Notes: a model not told the origin generated them from the letters alone. A stretch of 64,000 nucleotides of DNA from an uncultured Prevotella sp. (GCA_944320355.1 CALUHC010000004.1:1-64000); one strand, 5' to 3'; positions 34,650 through 45,371 are shown, numbered from the stretch's first letter. Program-made: numbers and translations.

Positions 34650-35996
34650 ATGAAATTGGACACACTGACGGCCATATCACCGATAGATGGCCGCTACAGG
34701 GGAAAGACGGAGCCGTTGGCGGCTTATTTCTCAGAATATGCGCTCATCCGCTACAGGGTGCGCGTGGAGATTGAGTATTTCATAACGCTGTGCGAGCTGC
34801 CCCTGCCGCAGCTGGCTGGTTTCGACCACGCGCTGTTCGGCCGCTTGCGCGACATTTACCGCAACCTTGGCGAGGCCGAGGCGCGTCGTGTCAAGGACAT
34901 AGAGAAGGTGACCAACCACGACGTGAAGGCCGTGGAATATTTCATAAAGGAAGAGTTTGACAAGATAGGCGGATTGGAGGCTTACAAGGAGTTCATCCAC
35001 TTCGGGCTTACTTCTCAGGATATCAACAACACGAGTGTGCCCCTTTCTTTGAAGGAGGCACTGGAGGGTGTGTACTATCCGCTCGTTGAGGAGCTGATAG
35101 GGCAGTTGCGCGCCTACGCCGACGAGTGGAAGGACGTGCCGATGCTGGCCAAGACCCACGGCCAGCCCGCGTCGCCCACGCGCCTTGGCAAGGAGGTGAT
35201 GGTGTTTGTCTATCGCCTTGAGCAGCAGTTGGCTTCGCTGAAGGCCGTGCCCATCACGGCCAAGTTCGGAGGGGCCACGGGCAACTACAACGCACACCAC
35301 GTGGCTTATCCGCAGTATGACTGGCGCAGCTTCGGCGACCGCTTTGTCAGCGAGAAACTGGGGCTGGAGCGCGAGCAGTACACCACGCAGATAAGCAACT
35401 ACGACTGGCTCGGGGCAGTGTTCGATGCCATGCGCCGCATCAATACCATAGTGATAGACCTTGACCGCGACTTCTGGATGTACATCTCGATGGACTACTT
35501 CAAGCAGAAGATAAAGGCAGGCGAGGTGGGTTCGAGCGCAATGCCACATAAGGTGAACCCCATCGACTACGAGAACAGCGAGGGCAACCTCGGCATTGCC
35601 AACGCCATACTGCAGTTCCTCGCGCAGAAGCTGCCGGTGAGCCGCTTGCAGCGCGACCTCACCGACTCCACTGTGCTGCGCAACGTGGGTGTGCCTATGG
35701 GGCACAGCGTGATTGCCTTCGAGAGCACCTTGAAGGGACTTCGCAAGCTGATACTCAACGAGGCCAAGGTGAATGCAGACCTGGACGGCACTTGGGCCGT
35801 GGTGGCAGAGGCCATACAGACCATACTCCGCCGCGAGGCTTACCCGCATCCATACGAGGCGCTGAAAGCTCTGACGCGCACCAACGCCGCCATTACAGAG
35901 CAGTCCATACATGACTTCGTGGCCAAACTTGACGTGAGCGACAGCGTGAAAGCTGAGCTTATGGCCATAACTCCACACAACTATACCGGTATCTGA
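34650..35996 (+). CDS. purB: adenylosuccinate lyase
   Basis: 448 residues. It cleaves SAICAR and adenylosuccinate, releasing fumarate, in purine synthesis. N-terminus LTAISPIDGRYRGKTEPLA is typical of the long PurB form; HFGLTSQDINNT and TKTHGQPASPTRLGKE-type (here AKTHGQPASPTRLGKE) blocks carry catalytic His residues; GSSAMPHKVNPIDYENSEGN is the fumarase/lyase signature with the mobile Ser loop. A single gene with its own promoter. Confidence 0.97.
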   Translation: MKLDTLTAISPIDGRYRGKTEPLAAYFSEYALIRYRVRVEIEYFITLCELPLPQLAGFDHALFGRLRDIYRNLGEAEARRVKDIEKVTNHDVKAVEYFIKEEFDKIGGLEAYKEFIHFGLTSQDINNTSVPLSLKEALEGVYYPLVEELIGQLRAYADEWKDVPMLAKTHGQPASPTRLGKEVMVFVYRLEQQLASLKAVPITAKFGGATGNYNAHHVAYPQYDWRSFGDRFVSEKLGLEREQYTTQISNYDWLGAVFDAMRRINTIVIDLDRDFWMYISMDYFKQKIKAGEVGSSAMPHKVNPIDYENSEGNLGIANAILQFLAQKLPVSRLQRDLTDSTVLRNVGVPMGHSVIAFESTLKGLRKLILNEAKVNADLDGTWAVVAEAIQTILRREAYPHPYEALKALTRTNAAITEQSIHDFVAKLDVSDSVKAELMAITPHNYTGI

Positions 35997-36170
35997 GCAA
36001 AGGCCTGCGCTGTGTGGAAGGTGCAGAGTGGGCTGGACCATCACACTGATATTCTTTATTCAACTAAGCATAACATAACAGATTAACGAGATTTGACAAA
36101 AGCGTGTCTCAGTACATCGCGAATCATGAACAAAGCAAGGCCGTGAGGCCGGTTAAAAAGCATCAAGATT

Positions 36171-37637
36171 ATGGAAGAAAACGAGAAAAAACAGGATGAG
36201 AAGACTTTTGAGCAGGGTGCTGGCACCCGTGAGGGCTATCAACCAGCCGGGCAGCAAGGTGGCAGTCAGGGCTATCGCGCCCCGGGGCGCTCGCCCCGCC
36301 CGCGTATCCATGTGCAGCGCCCGTACTCTCAGGAACGTATGAATTATGGCAAGAGTGGCAGTGACGAGGGTGGATTCCGTCCGGAGGGCTTTGGCGCCGG
36401 GCTGCAGTCCGCGTCGCAGCCGCGGCAGTACAGGCCCCGTTTCAGCGGCAATGGAGAGAACAAGGGCTATCGCCCGCGCTACAGTGCCGCAGGCTCCGGC
36501 GAGGAGGGCGGCTACCAGCAGGGTGGCTACAACAGCCGCCAGGGCGGCTATCGCCAGCCGGGATACGGCAACCGCCAGGGCGGTTACCAGCAGCGCGGCA
36601 ACTATAATGCCGGCCGCCAGGGTGGCTACCAGCAGCGCGGCGGATACAATGCCGGCCGCCAGGGCGGCTACCAGAGCTCGCACGGCAACGAGGGCGAGGG
36701 CTATGGCAACTATCGCCAGGGTGGCTACCAGCAGCGCGGAGGCTATGGCAGCGGCAACCGCCAGGGCTACAACAACCGCCAGGGCGGCTTCCAGCAGCGT
36801 GGCGGATACAATGCAAACCGCCAGGGTGGCTATCGCCAGCATCAGGCTGATTATGCCCAAAGCGCGAAGTACAACCTGAAGAAACGCATAGAATATAAGG
36901 AGGAGAACATAGACCCGAACGAGCCGATACGCCTCAACAAATATCTGGCCAACGCCGGAGTGTGCAGCCGTCGCGAGGCCGACGAGTTCATACAGGCAGG
37001 GGTCGTGACCGTGAACGGCAATGTTGTGACCGAGCTTGGCACCAAGGTGATGCGTTCTGACGAGGTGAAATTCCATGACCAGCCGGTGTCGCTCGAAAAG
37101 AAAGTCTATGTGCTTCTCAACAAGCCAAAGGACTATGTTACCACCAGCGATGACCCGCAGCAGCGCAAGACCGTCATGGAGCTTGTCAAGAATGCCTGCC
37201 CGGAGCGCATATATCCTGTGGGAAGGCTTGACCGCAACACCACCGGTGTGTTGCTGCTCACCAACGATGGCGACCTGGCCAGCAAGCTGACGCACCCCAA
37301 GTTCCTCAAGAAGAAGATATATCACGTATATCTTGACAAGAATGTCACTGCTCACGATCTGCAGCAGATACGCGATGGCATTATGCTCGAAGACGGAGAG
37401 ATAAAGGCCGACGACGTGCAGTATGCCGACCCCGTGGACAAGAAGCAGGTGGGGATAGAGATACACAGCGGCAAGAACCGCATCGTGCGCCGCATCTTCG
37501 AGAAGCTCGGCTATCGCGTGACCAAGCTCGACCGCGTGCAGTTTGCAGGCCTCACCAAGAAGGGTGTGCGCCGCGGCGACTGGCGCTACCTCACCGAGGA
37601 GGAGGTGATACGCCTGCGCATGGGCGCATACGAGTGA
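36171..37637 (+). CDS. rluB: 23S rRNA pseudouridine synthase, RsuA/RluB type, with long Gly/Gln/Arg/Tyr repeat
   Basis: 488 residues. From about 253 onward it is a normal RluB/RsuA enzyme: S4 RNA-binding domain (IRLNKYLANAGVCSRREADEFI), then the synthase domain with catalytic Asp354 in GRLDRNTTG and LLLTNDGDLASKLTHP. It isomerises a uridine in 23S rRNA. The first ~235 residues are low-complexity, with repeats such as GGYQQRGGYNAGRQ and an RGG-like character, encoded by a DNA repeat at 36500-36850. Such disordered basic tails usually bind RNA or condense. Chosen start gives a charged N-terminus MEENEKKQDEK. Confidence 0.9.
   Translation: MEENEKKQDEKTFEQGAGTREGYQPAGQQGGSQGYRAPGRSPRPRIHVQRPYSQERMNYGKSGSDEGGFRPEGFGAGLQSASQPRQYRPRFSGNGENKGYRPRYSAAGSGEEGGYQQGGYNSRQGGYRQPGYGNRQGGYQQRGNYNAGRQGGYQQRGGYNAGRQGGYQSSHGNEGEGYGNYRQGGYQQRGGYGSGNRQGYNNRQGGFQQRGGYNANRQGGYRQHQADYAQSAKYNLKKRIEYKEENIDPNEPIRLNKYLANAGVCSRREADEFIQAGVVTVNGNVVTELGTKVMRSDEVKFHDQPVSLEKKVYVLLNKPKDYVTTSDDPQQRKTVMELVKNACPERIYPVGRLDRNTTGVLLLTNDGDLASKLTHPKFLKKKIYHVYLDKNVTAHDLQQIRDGIMLEDGEIKADDVQYADPVDKKQVGIEIHSGKNRIVRRIFEKLGYRVTKLDRVQFAGLTKKGVRRGDWRYLTEEEVIRLRMGAYE
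36500..36850 (+). repeat. tandem coding repeat in the rluB N-terminus
   Basis: Degenerate tandem units around CGCCAGGGCGGCTACCAGCA, with variants in unit length, encode the GGYQQRGGYN repeats. Their DNA similarity makes the number of units prone to change between strains. Confidence 0.8.
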
Positions 37638-37904
37638 GAAACGGCCTGAGAGCCGGCCGCTGAGAACGGGCTGCGCCGCCACAGGCTGCGCCGTAGGGAA
37701 GCCGCAAACAGAGACTGTAAAATAGGGAATGAAGCTCGGGCTGCGTCGCGAAAAGGCGGTCGTCGGCCTCCGGCTTCATCCTGTTTCTTGTGTTTTCTCC
37801 GGGCTTCTCCGCATTGTCCGCCTCTGCATACGGGTTTTCCCGGCTCGGCCGGTTCGTCGGGTCTCGTGCTTATTAGGACTTCGTTTATTTAAAATGTCAA
37901 AGCA

Positions 37905-39308
37905 ATGCAAAGCATAAAAAGGACTAAGGTCATCGACGCGCTGAAGCGCACCGACTTCGGGTCGGTGGTCAATGTGCGCGGATGGGTGCGCACCCACCGC
38001 AGCAGCAAGGCTGTTGACTTCATCGCGCTCAACGATGGCTCCACGATAAAGAACATACAGATAGTAGTCGATCCGGCGCGGTTTGACGCCGAACTGCTCA
38101 AGCAGGTCACCACCGGAGCCTGCATAACCGTGAACGGCGAGCTGGTGGAGAGCCAGGGCGCGGGGCAGGCTGTGGAGTTGCAGTGCCGCGAGCTGGAGGT
38201 CTACGGCCTCTGCGGCAACGACTATCCGATGCAGAAGAAGGGCCAGAGCTTCGAGTATATGCGCCAGTATGCGCACCTGAGGCTGCGCACCAACACCTTC
38301 GGCGCCGTGATGCGCATACGCCACAACATGGCCATTGCCATCCACAAGTACTTCCACGACCACGGTTTCTTCTACTTCCACACGCCGTTCATAACCGCGA
38401 GCGACTGCGAGGGAGCCGGCCAGATGTTCCAGGTGACCACCAAGAACCTTTATGACCTGAAGAAGGACGAGGACGGAAAGATAACATACGACGACGACTT
38501 CTTCGGCAAGCAGACCTCGCTCACCGTGAGCGGACAGCTCGAAGGCGAGCTGGGAGCCACGGCATTGGGCGCAATATACACTTTCGGCCCGACGTTCCGC
38601 GCCGAGAACTCCAACACGCCGCGCCATCTTGCCGAGTTCTGGATGATAGAGCCAGAGGTAGCTTTCATAGACCAGGACGACCTGATGGACCTCGAAGAGG
38701 ACTTCATCAAGTACTGCGTGAGATGGGCGTTGGACAACTGTGAGGACGACCTCGCCTTCCTCAACAAGATGATAGACAAGACGTTGATAGAGCGTCTGCA
38801 GTCGGTGCTCACCGATTCGTTTGTCCGTCTGTCATACACCGAGGGCATAAAGATTCTCGAAGAGGCCGTTGCCGCAGGACACAAGTTCGAGTTCCCCGTG
38901 AGCTGGGGCATGGACCTGGCCAGCGAACACGAGCGTTATCTCGTGGAGCACCACTTCCGCAAGCCGGTCATCATGCACGGATACCCGAAGGACATCAAGG
39001 CCTTCTACATGAAGATAAACGAGGACGGCAAGACCGTTCAGGGCACCGACGTGCTCTTCCCGCAGATAGGCGAGATAATAGGAGGCAGCGTTCGCGAGGA
39101 GAACTACGACAAGCTGATGGGCGAGATAGAGCGTCGCGGCATCCCGATGAAGGATATGTGGTGGTATCTCGACACGCGCAAGTATGGCACCTGCCCCCAC
39201 GGAGGTTTCGGCCTGGGCTTCGAGCGGCTGATACTCTTCGTCACCGGAATGCAGAACATACGCGACGTGATACCGTTCCCGCGCACGCCGAAGAGCGCCG
39301 AGTTCTGA
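37905..39308 (+). CDS. asnS: asparaginyl-tRNA synthetase
   Basis: 467 residues, class II synthetase. N-terminal OB fold ([25 protein letters not shown]) for anticodon binding; motif 2 in [20 protein letters not shown] with MIEPE; motif 3 [20 protein letters not shown] followed by DVIPFPRTP, the Asn/Asp-type ending. It charges tRNA-Asn. The gap 37638-37904 before it shows no clear promoter box; the start [14 protein letters not shown] gives normal length. Confidence 0.96.
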   Translation: MQSIKRTKVIDALKRTDFGSVVNVRGWVRTHRSSKAVDFIALNDGSTIKNIQIVVDPARFDAELLKQVTTGACITVNGELVESQGAGQAVELQCRELEVYGLCGNDYPMQKKGQSFEYMRQYAHLRLRTNTFGAVMRIRHNMAIAIHKYFHDHGFFYFHTPFITASDCEGAGQMFQVTTKNLYDLKKDEDGKITYDDDFFGKQTSLTVSGQLEGELGATALGAIYTFGPTFRAENSNTPRHLAEFWMIEPEVAFIDQDDLMDLEEDFIKYCVRWALDNCEDDLAFLNKMIDKTLIERLQSVLTDSFVRLSYTEGIKILEEAVAAGHKFEFPVSWGMDLASEHERYLVEHHFRKPVIMHGYPKDIKAFYMKINEDGKTVQGTDVLFPQIGEIIGGSVREENYDKLMGEIERRGIPMKDMWWYLDTRKYGTCPHGGFGLGFERLILFVTGMQNIRDVIPFPRTPKSAEF

Positions 39309-39448
39309 TGGCTGAGGCGCGGGCGCACGGTTGGGAGGCATGGATGGGTGTCCGCCGGATCGGCGTCCTGGCTGCCTTTGTGTGGCGGCAACCGCTGGCT
39401 GAACTTTGATTTTTGTCCTGCCTGCATACCGTCCGTATGATCTTTGTA

Positions 39449-39515
39449 AATGATTGATAATCAGATAGGTTACGAAACGTGCCGTTTTGCACTGCAAAAC
39501 GGCACGTTTTGTGTT
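39449..39515. repeat. AACGTGCCGTT palindrome array
   Basis: ATGATTGATAATCAGATAGG joint, then GAAACGTGCCGTTTTGC and GCAAAACGGCACGTTTTG, a near-perfect hairpin. It lies between the convergent genes asnS and cvfB and may double as a terminator. The rest of 39309-39693 holds only the short repeat below. Confidence 0.75.
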
Positions 39516-39610
39516 GTGGTATGGAGAGTAAGCCTCGGCAACCTCTCAAAGTAGAGGCTTGGGCGATATTGTAAGCAGAGCTATTTTTCGCTGCGCTCAA
39601 CAACACTTGT

Positions 39611-39670
39611 CCTCTAACTTCTCAGCGAAGTGAAATGGAGCGATAACTTCTTATAACTCCTTTAACTCCG
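39611..39670 (+). repeat. GGAGCGATAAC repeat, copy 4
   Basis: CCTCTAACTTCTCAGCGAAG then TGAAATGGAGCGATAACTTC and AACTCCTTTAACTCC, matching 3131, 6715 and inverted 12954. Confidence 0.6.
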
Positions 39671-39693
39671 GACAATACTCCCCTTGCCAGCTG

Positions 39694-40530
39694 TCAGACG
39701 AGCCTTATGCCGTCGTCGGAGATGGTGATGAGGCGGCGTTTGTACAGGTCGCCGATGGCTTTCTTGAACGTTTTCTTGCTCACCTTGAACGTGTCGGCAA
39801 TCAGTTCCGCCGGGCTCTTGTCGCCGAGCGGGCACCGGCCGTTGTTCTCGTGCAGGTAGTTGAGCAGCGTTTCGGAGAATTCCTCGGTCATGCGGCGGCC
39901 TGTTGGCTGCAGCGTGACGTCTATCTTGCCGTCGGGCCTCACTATGTCGATATAGCCTTTCAGCCTGTCGCCCGTGGTGATGTGGCGGAACACCTGGTTC
40001 TCATACACCAGCCCGGGATAGCTGTTGTCTATTATCACCTTGAAGCCCAGTTCCGTTTTCTGCCACACGAGCAGGTCAACCTCGTCGCCGTGCTGGTATT
40101 GCGGCGGCTCGGTGGAGAAGTAGCGCTCCACCTTTGCTGTGGCCATCATGCGGTAGCTCTCCTCGTCGATGGTCACGTAAACGACATATCGTGAGCCTTT
40201 CGTCATGCGTCTTTTCTGCTCGCGGAAAGGGCAGAAGAGGTCTTTCATCAGCCCCCAGTCGAGAAATGCGCCGTATTCGTTGACCCAGGCCACCTGCAGG
40301 CAGGCGAAGTCGCCCACCTTGGCGAGCGGCCGTTCGGTGGTGGCCACGGGGCGTTCGTCTTGGTCGAGGTATATGAACACGTCGAGCTCGTCGCCCGGGC
40401 GGCATCCCTTCGGCACGTATCGCGCCGGCAGCAGAATCTCGCCCTCGTCGCCTCCGTCGAGGTATAGGCCGAAATCGACCTCCTTGACCACCGTCAGGTG
40501 GTTGTAGTCTCCAAGTTTTATCCCTTTCAT
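39694..40530 (-). CDS. CvfB-family S1-like RNA-binding protein
   Basis: 278 residues made of S1-like modules: [21 protein letters not shown] with [29 protein letters not shown] with LFCPFREQ, and a third ([23 protein letters not shown]). It ends in a winged helix ([31 protein letters not shown]). This domain order is that of CvfB/YitL, proteins tied to virulence and RNA control in Gram-positives. The start overlaps the end of the ABC ATPase gene by four bases, so they are co-translated. Confidence 0.88.
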   Translation of the reverse strand: MKGIKLGDYNHLTVVKEVDFGLYLDGGDEGEILLPARYVPKGCRPGDELDVFIYLDQDERPVATTERPLAKVGDFACLQVAWVNEYGAFLDWGLMKDLFCPFREQKRRMTKGSRYVVYVTIDEESYRMMATAKVERYFSTEPPQYQHGDEVDLLVWQKTELGFKVIIDNSYPGLVYENQVFRHITTGDRLKGYIDIVRPDGKIDVTLQPTGRRMTEEFSETLLNYLHENNGRCPLGDKSPAELIADTFKVSKKTFKKAIGDLYKRRLITISDDGIRLV

Positions 40531-41240
40531 GTCGTTGTGTCGTTATTGCCGTCGGAGGGTGTGGGTCCGTTGGCGGTGTTCGTGTTGTCGGCGGCCAGCA
40601 GGCCGTCGTTCATCTGTATCGTCCGGTCGGTTATTGAGGCCAGGTGCTCGTCGTGGGTCACGATGACGAAAGTCTGCCCGAACTTGTCGCGCAGCTCGAA
40701 GAAGAGGCGGTGCAGTTCCTCCTTGTTCTTGCTGTCGAGGCTGCCCGACGGCTCGTCGGCCAGTATCACCGCCGGGTTGTTCATCAGCGCGCGGGCCACG
40801 GCCACGCGCTGCTTCTCGCCTCCCGACAGTTCGGCTGGCTTGTGGCTGCTGCGTCCGGCCAGGCCCATGAAGTCGAGCAGCTCGGCGGCCCTGCGCTCGG
40901 CCTCCTTGCGCGGTGTGCCGGCTATGAAGGCCGGAATCATTATGTTCTCGGCGGCGGTGAACTCGGGCAGCAGCTGGTGGAACTGGAACACGAAGCCTAT
41001 GTGGCGGTTGCGGAAGTCTGACAGGCGGCGGCCGCTGAGCGCGCCAGTGTCGGTGCCGTCTATGCTCACGGTGCCGCTGTCGGGCTTGTCGAGCGTGCCT
41101 ATTATCTGCAGCAGCGTGGTCTTGCCCGCCCCGCTGGGACCCACTATGCTCACTATCTCGCCTTTGTCAATGTGCAGGTCGATGCCCTTGAGCACCTGCA
41201 GCGAGCCGAAGCTCTTCTTGATGCCTCTTATGTCAATCAT
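40527..41240 (-). CDS. LolD-type ABC transporter ATP-binding protein
   Basis: 237 residues. Walker A GPSGAGKT (34-41), signature [15 protein letters not shown], Walker [13 protein letters not shown] and switch VTHDEHLA place it in the LolD/MacB branch, which drives lipoprotein release or mechanotransmission by FtsX-like permeases. The sequence after about 220 is a Thr/Asn-rich tail. No permease gene is adjacent, so its partner must lie elsewhere. It lies 16 bases after the antiporter gene. Confidence 0.9.
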   Translation of the reverse strand: MIDIRGIKKSFGSLQVLKGIDLHIDKGEIVSIVGPSGAGKTTLLQIIGTLDKPDSGTVSIDGTDTGALSGRRLSDFRNRHIGFVFQFHQLLPEFTAAENIMIPAFIAGTPRKEAERRAAELLDFMGLAGRSSHKPAELSGGEKQRVAVARALMNNPAVILADEPSGSLDSKNKEELHRLFFELRDKFGQTFVIVTHDEHLASITDRTIQMNDGLLAADNTNTANGPTPSDGNNDTTT

Positions 41241-41256
41241 TGTCGCGTTGCGGTGT

Positions 41257-43398
41257 TTATGAGAATTGTTTCTTGTACTTGCGCAGAGTCCTTTCCAGCC
41301 ACTCTTTCAGCACGTCGTATGCGCTGCGCTCGTCGTGCGTCTGTGGCGCGGCGTATGTCATCATGTTGCCTGCCACGCCGTGCTGGTCGGGATATATTAT
41401 CATGAGGTTCTTGCCGCTGAAGTGCTGCGCCAGCTCTTCGGGCAGGTGTTCGAGTGCCGCTTTGTATGACACGGTGCCCTTGCGCGCGGTCACGACCACG
41501 AAGAGGTGGTCGTCGGCTATGCCTGCCGACAGCTGCGGCAGCTCGTTCCAGTGGGCCATCGGTGTGTATTGCGTGCGCACTCCCGGGTGCCTGTTCTGCA
41601 TGTACTCTGCTATGAGCGACATGGTCTCGTTGCGCCCGTGGAACTGCATCCTGCACTCCAGGTTGGAGGCCAGCCGCGCCAGCCTTTCCAGCCAGCGGTA
41701 GAACCCTGGCTCGAACTCGGCTTTCGACGGCACGGCCACCTCTATGCGCCGCAGCGTGTTGAGCGGCTGTATGCACTTCAGGAGCATTATCTGCCGGCTC
41801 AGTCCGTTGTATAGGCTCTGCGCCAGTTCGCCCAAGTACTTTGGCGTTCCGTTCAGCGAGCTGTACATGCCGAGTATTATTTCCGATGCGTTGAACTCCT
41901 TGAAGGCGTGCTTTATGCCGTTGGTGATGTTTGTGGCGATGCGCACCTGCGTCTGCACCCTCACGTCCGAGTATGACGCCACCTTGGTTATGCGCTCCAT
42001 GAGCCGCCTCCCCCGCTCCTGGTTGCCCAGCCTGTTGTTGTCGTCGTAGACCACGTTCAGGGCCACGAGCCCTCGGTTCAGCTTCTTGTTGCGCATCATC
42101 ACGGCCATCGATATGAGCGTCTCGGCGGTCGCGGGGTCGCGCATGGGCACCATTATCTTCTCGTCGTCGCCTTCCTCGGTCGTAGTCGGCGCGGTGCGGT
42201 TTCTGAGCACAATGCTCTTGGCAGCGCGCTCGGTGGTGAACGAGCTGAACACGCACGTCACGAGGATGAGTATTATCGTGCCGTTGAGCACGTCGTCGTT
42301 GAGCACCCGGTCGCCGTTGGGCAGCAGCAGGTTGTAGCCCACGAGCACGGCGGCCAGCGTGGCTCCGGCCTGCGCGTTGCTCAGTCCGTATATCATCTCG
42401 CGCTCCACGGCCTTCATGCCGAATATCTTTTGCGTGGCCAGCGAGGCCACCCACTTGCTCACCAGGGCCACGGCTATCATCACGGCGGCTACCTGCAGCG
42501 TGCCGAGGCCGCTGAAGAGCAGGTTCACGTTGACCATCATGCCCACGCTGACAAGGAAGTACGGTATGAACAGGGCGTTGCCCACGAACTCCAGGTTGTT
42601 CATCAGCGGCGACACGCTGGGCACGTAGCGGTTGAGCACCAGGCCCACAAGGAACGCCCCGAGCAGGCCCTCCATGCCGATAAGCTCCATCAGCGCCGCC
42701 CCGAGGAATGTCATGGCGAGCACGAAGATGAACTGGGCCACGTTGTCGTCATAGCGGCGGAAGAAGTAGCGGGCCACCGGAGGAAACAGGTATATGATGA
42801 CGGCGAAGACCGCGGCAATCTTCAGGAAGAGCAGCAGCCAGTAGCCACCGGTTATCTCCCCCTTGAATATCCCGCCCACGATGGCCAGCACGAGCAGCGT
42901 CAGCGTGTCCGTGATGGCCGTCGCCCCCACGGCTATTGTCACGCTGCGCTGGCCCGACAGGCCGTAGCGCAGCACCGTGGGGTAGGCTATCAGCGTGTGC
43001 GAGGCGTACATGCTGGCCAGCAGCACCGAGGTGATGAAACCGTAGTTGAGCACCGACTTGTTGATGGCGAAGCCCATGGCCATGGGCACTATGAAGGCCA
43101 TTATGCCGTGGGTGAACGTCCTGACGCGGTTCTTGCGGAAGTTGCCCATGTTCATCTCCAGGCCGGCGAGCAGCATGATGTAGAACAGTCCCACGTGTCC
43201 GAATATCACCATCGACCTGTCGTTGGCAAGGATGTTGAACCCGTGGGGGCCAACGGCCACCCCCGCCAGCACCATCCCGACGATGTGCGGTATGCGCAGC
43301 TTGCCCATCACGATTGGCGCGAATAGGATGATGCACAGCATGACGAAGAAAGTCATCGTTGGCGATGTTATGGGCAGGTATTGGGTCAGGTTGGGCAT
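41257..43398 (-). CDS. Kef/CPA2-type cation:proton antiporter with cytoplasmic C-terminal domain
   Basis: 713 residues from ATG 43398 (MPNLTQYLP), chosen because the frame upstream to 43518 is translated repeat sequence. Residues about 15-390 form some 12 membrane segments with family landmarks: [50 protein letters not shown] and [20 protein letters not shown]. The last ~300 residues are soluble, with an alpha/beta pattern reminiscent of universal-stress domains ([20 protein letters not shown]), probably regulatory. It would exchange Na+ or K+ for H+ across the inner membrane. First gene of a three-gene minus-strand operon. Confidence 0.9.
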   Translation of the reverse strand: MPNLTQYLPITSPTMTFFVMLCIILFAPIVMGKLRIPHIVGMVLAGVAVGPHGFNILANDRSMVIFGHVGLFYIMLLAGLEMNMGNFRKNRVRTFTHGIMAFIVPMAMGFAINKSVLNYGFITSVLLASMYASHTLIAYPTVLRYGLSGQRSVTIAVGATAITDTLTLLVLAIVGGIFKGEITGGYWLLLFLKIAAVFAVIIYLFPPVARYFFRRYDDNVAQFIFVLAMTFLGAALMELIGMEGLLGAFLVGLVLNRYVPSVSPLMNNLEFVGNALFIPYFLVSVGMMVNVNLLFSGLGTLQVAAVMIAVALVSKWVASLATQKIFGMKAVEREMIYGLSNAQAGATLAAVLVGYNLLLPNGDRVLNDDVLNGTIILILVTCVFSSFTTERAAKSIVLRNRTAPTTTEEGDDEKIMVPMRDPATAETLISMAVMMRNKKLNRGLVALNVVYDDNNRLGNQERGRRLMERITKVASYSDVRVQTQVRIATNITNGIKHAFKEFNASEIILGMYSSLNGTPKYLGELAQSLYNGLSRQIMLLKCIQPLNTLRRIEVAVPSKAEFEPGFYRWLERLARLASNLECRMQFHGRNETMSLIAEYMQNRHPGVRTQYTPMAHWNELPQLSAGIADDHLFVVVTARKGTVSYKAALEHLPEELAQHFSGKNLMIIYPDQHGVAGNMMTYAAPQTHDERSAYDVLKEWLERTLRKYKKQFS

Positions 43399-43429
43399 AG
43401 GTTCACTTATATTCTTGTCCGCTGATTGC

Positions 43430-43520
43430 CGAGCGCAGCTAATCTTCTGCAAAGATATTGCCAGCGAGCGCAATGTGAACTTGTTCACTGATTGCCGAGC
43501 GCAGCTAATCTTCTGCAAAG
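43430..43520 (-). promoter_or_regulatory. promoter-bearing repeat, two direct copies, upstream of the antiporter
   Basis: CTGATTGCCGAGCGCAGCTA followed by ATCTTCTGCAAAG occurs twice (about 43427-43454 and 43486-43520). On the minus strand the first copy reads TATCTTTG (43457-43450), then CAGAAGATTAGCTGCGCTCG. The box lies about 50 bases before the antiporter start. The other copy has CACCTTTG instead. Compare 19973-20049. Confidence 0.6.
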
Positions 43521-43566
43521 GTGCAAAAAAAAAATTACAAATACGTGGCGTTTGGCCTAAAAGTTG

Positions 43567-43574
43567 TAATTTTG
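43567..43574 (+). promoter_or_regulatory. -7 promoter box for asd
   Basis: TAATTTTG, 36 bases before the asd start. TTTG at 43551-43554 is only 12 bases upstream, too near for a standard -33. Confidence 0.5.
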
Positions 43575-43610
43575 CAGCCGAAAATCGTATTTAAATAAGG
43601 TAAAAGCAGA

Positions 43611-44621
43611 ATGAAAGTAGCAATTGTTGGAGCAAGCGGAGCCGTGGGGCAGGAGTTCCTGCGCGTTCTTGCAGAGAGGAATTTCCCCGTCGACGACCTG
43701 CTGCTGTTCGGCTCTCAGCGCAGCGCCGGCAGCAAGTATGAGTTTCGCGGCAAGGAGTATGAGGTGAGGTTGTTGCAGCACAACGACGACTTCCGCGGCG
43801 TGGACATCGTGTTCGCATCGGCCGGAGCCGGCACGTCGAAAGAGTTTGCCGCCGACATCACCAGGTACGGCGCGGTGATGATAGACAACTCAAGCGCCTT
43901 CCGCATGGACGACGACGTGCCTCTCGTGGTGCCGGAGTGCAACGCCGAGGATGCGCTCAACCGTCCGCGCGGCATCATTGCCAACCCCAACTGCACTACG
44001 ATAATGATGGTTGTCGTGCTGCAGCCGCTCGAACGGCTCAGCCACATACGCCGCATACACATAGCCAGCTACCAGAGCGCCAGCGGGGCTGGTGCCGCCG
44101 CCATGGCCGAGCTGCAGCAGCAGTACAGGGAAATCATGGCCGGCGAGCCTGTCACGGTGAGCAAGTTCCCCCACCAGCTGGCCTACAACGTGATTCCGCA
44201 GATAGACGTATTCCAGCCAAACGGCTATACCAAGGAGGAGATGAAGATGTTCAACGAGACGCGCAAGATAATGCACAGCGACGTGAAGTGCTCCGCCATG
44301 TGCGTCCGCGTGTCGTCGCTGCGCGCCCACTCCGAGTCGGTGTGGATAGAGACCGAGCGCCCCATCAGCGTCGATGAGGCCCGCGCGGCCCTGGCCGCCG
44401 CCCCCGGCGTGACGGTTGAGGACGACCCCGCGAACCTCGTTTACCCCATGCCGCTCGACACGGCCGGCAAGGACGACATCTACGTGGGCCGCATACGCAA
44501 GGACCTTGCCGACGACAACGGCCTCACTTTCTGGCTCTCCGGCGACCAGATACGCAAGGGCGCGGCCCTCAACGCCGTGCAGATAGCCGAATACCTCATC
44601 AAGGTGGGCAACGTGAAGTGA
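43611..44621 (+). CDS. asd: aspartate-semialdehyde dehydrogenase
   Basis: 336 residues. It reduces aspartyl phosphate to the semialdehyde with NADPH, feeding lysine/diaminopimelate, threonine and methionine synthesis. N-terminal Rossmann GASGAVGQE (8-16), catalytic Cys128 in [17 protein letters not shown]-type block, [16 protein letters not shown], and a catalytic His in [10 protein letters not shown] (about 239). Single gene with a divergent promoter region shared with the antiporter. Confidence 0.96.
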   Translation: MKVAIVGASGAVGQEFLRVLAERNFPVDDLLLFGSQRSAGSKYEFRGKEYEVRLLQHNDDFRGVDIVFASAGAGTSKEFAADITRYGAVMIDNSSAFRMDDDVPLVVPECNAEDALNRPRGIIANPNCTTIMMVVVLQPLERLSHIRRIHIASYQSASGAGAAAMAELQQQYREIMAGEPVTVSKFPHQLAYNVIPQIDVFQPNGYTKEEMKMFNETRKIMHSDVKCSAMCVRVSSLRAHSESVWIETERPISVDEARAALAAAPGVTVEDDPANLVYPMPLDTAGKDDIYVGRIRKDLADDNGLTFWLSGDQIRKGAALNAVQIAEYLIKVGNVK

Positions 44622-44654
44622 GGTGTCGCTCGGGTGAGTGAGTCGGCGGCAGAC

Positions 44655-44765
44655 TTTTAAAGGTAAAAAAGTAAGAAGGTGGGAAAGTCAAAAAAACGTG
44701 CGGAATAGGCGTGGCTGTCATGCGCAAGAGCCATCATCCGCACTCCTGCCTCCCGCCTCTTGTCT
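44655..44765 (+). repeat. half copy of the AGGAGT element next to the composite repeat
   Basis: Same orientation as 1871-1986: an A-rich AAAGGTAAAAAAGTAAGAAG lead, TGCGGAATAGGCGTGGCTGT, CATGCGCAAGAGCCAT, then the short CACTCCTGCCTCCCGCCTCT. It abuts copy 3 of the 357-base composite element at 44766. The same junction, inverted, occurs at 12915-12951. Confidence 0.65.
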
Positions 44766-45120
44766 CCCTGGATTTAACACTTCGTGGAACGTCGAAACAG
44801 AAACGTGAAACATTTTCGAGGCGGGATGTTTCGGCAGAAGTGCCACTATATTTCCCAATATGTGCCGTTTCGCATTCCGAAACGGCACATATTGTAATGC
44901 GATATGGCCTGTTTTGCAAGGCGAGACGGCACGTATCGCAGGCTGATTTTGGACAAAAAACGCAGTTTCGGGCCGGTTTCCGGCAGATATTTGGAGGTAT
45001 GTTGTTGCACACTTTTCCAAGTGCTACACCTAAAAAGCTGTTCCCCAGCCACTTGCGATTGCACGCCTGTTTTCGCGTTATTTGCCGCCAGGGGCCTTCT
45101 TCTCGCAAATACGCGATTCT
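44766..45120 (-). repeat. 355-358-base composite structured element, copy 3 (inverted)
   Basis: 355 bases, the reverse complement of copies 1 and 2 in order. Its array includes a perfect hairpin AATATGTGCCGTTTCG / CGAAACGGCACATATT (44859-44895). TTTTTTGTCC and GGAACAGCTTTTTAGGTGTA mark the middle part. Together with 44655-44765 it fills most of 44622-45371. Confidence 0.75.
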
Positions 45121-45281
45121 CAGAGGCTTCAGACTGTCCTGGATTAACATAATTAACAGTCTTTGGCACGCCGTGTGCCATACATCGGCAGGCTGATTCT
45201 TTGAGGCCGGCGAGCTGCTGCGCGTTTGGTTAATTATCCGTAAATAAGCGTGGAGAGTGGGCAACTTATTGATACATTTCG

Positions 45282-45289
45282 TATCTTTG
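45282..45289 (+). promoter_or_regulatory. -7 promoter box for the SIMPL gene
   Basis: TATCTTTG, exact match, 82 bases before the start codon. Confidence 0.55.
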
Positions 45290-45371
45290 TAAAAGGCAGG
45301 CAGGCGACCCGACCGGCAGCCTGGGCTTGTGCAACATTGACATATTGTTTAATCCTTTAATCATCAGGCTT

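Noticed and set aside
43399..43518. 40-residue N-terminal extension of the antiporter
   Set aside because: It translates the two direct repeats carrying the -7 box (QKISCARQSADK-type repeats); the start at 43398 gives the normal family N-terminus.
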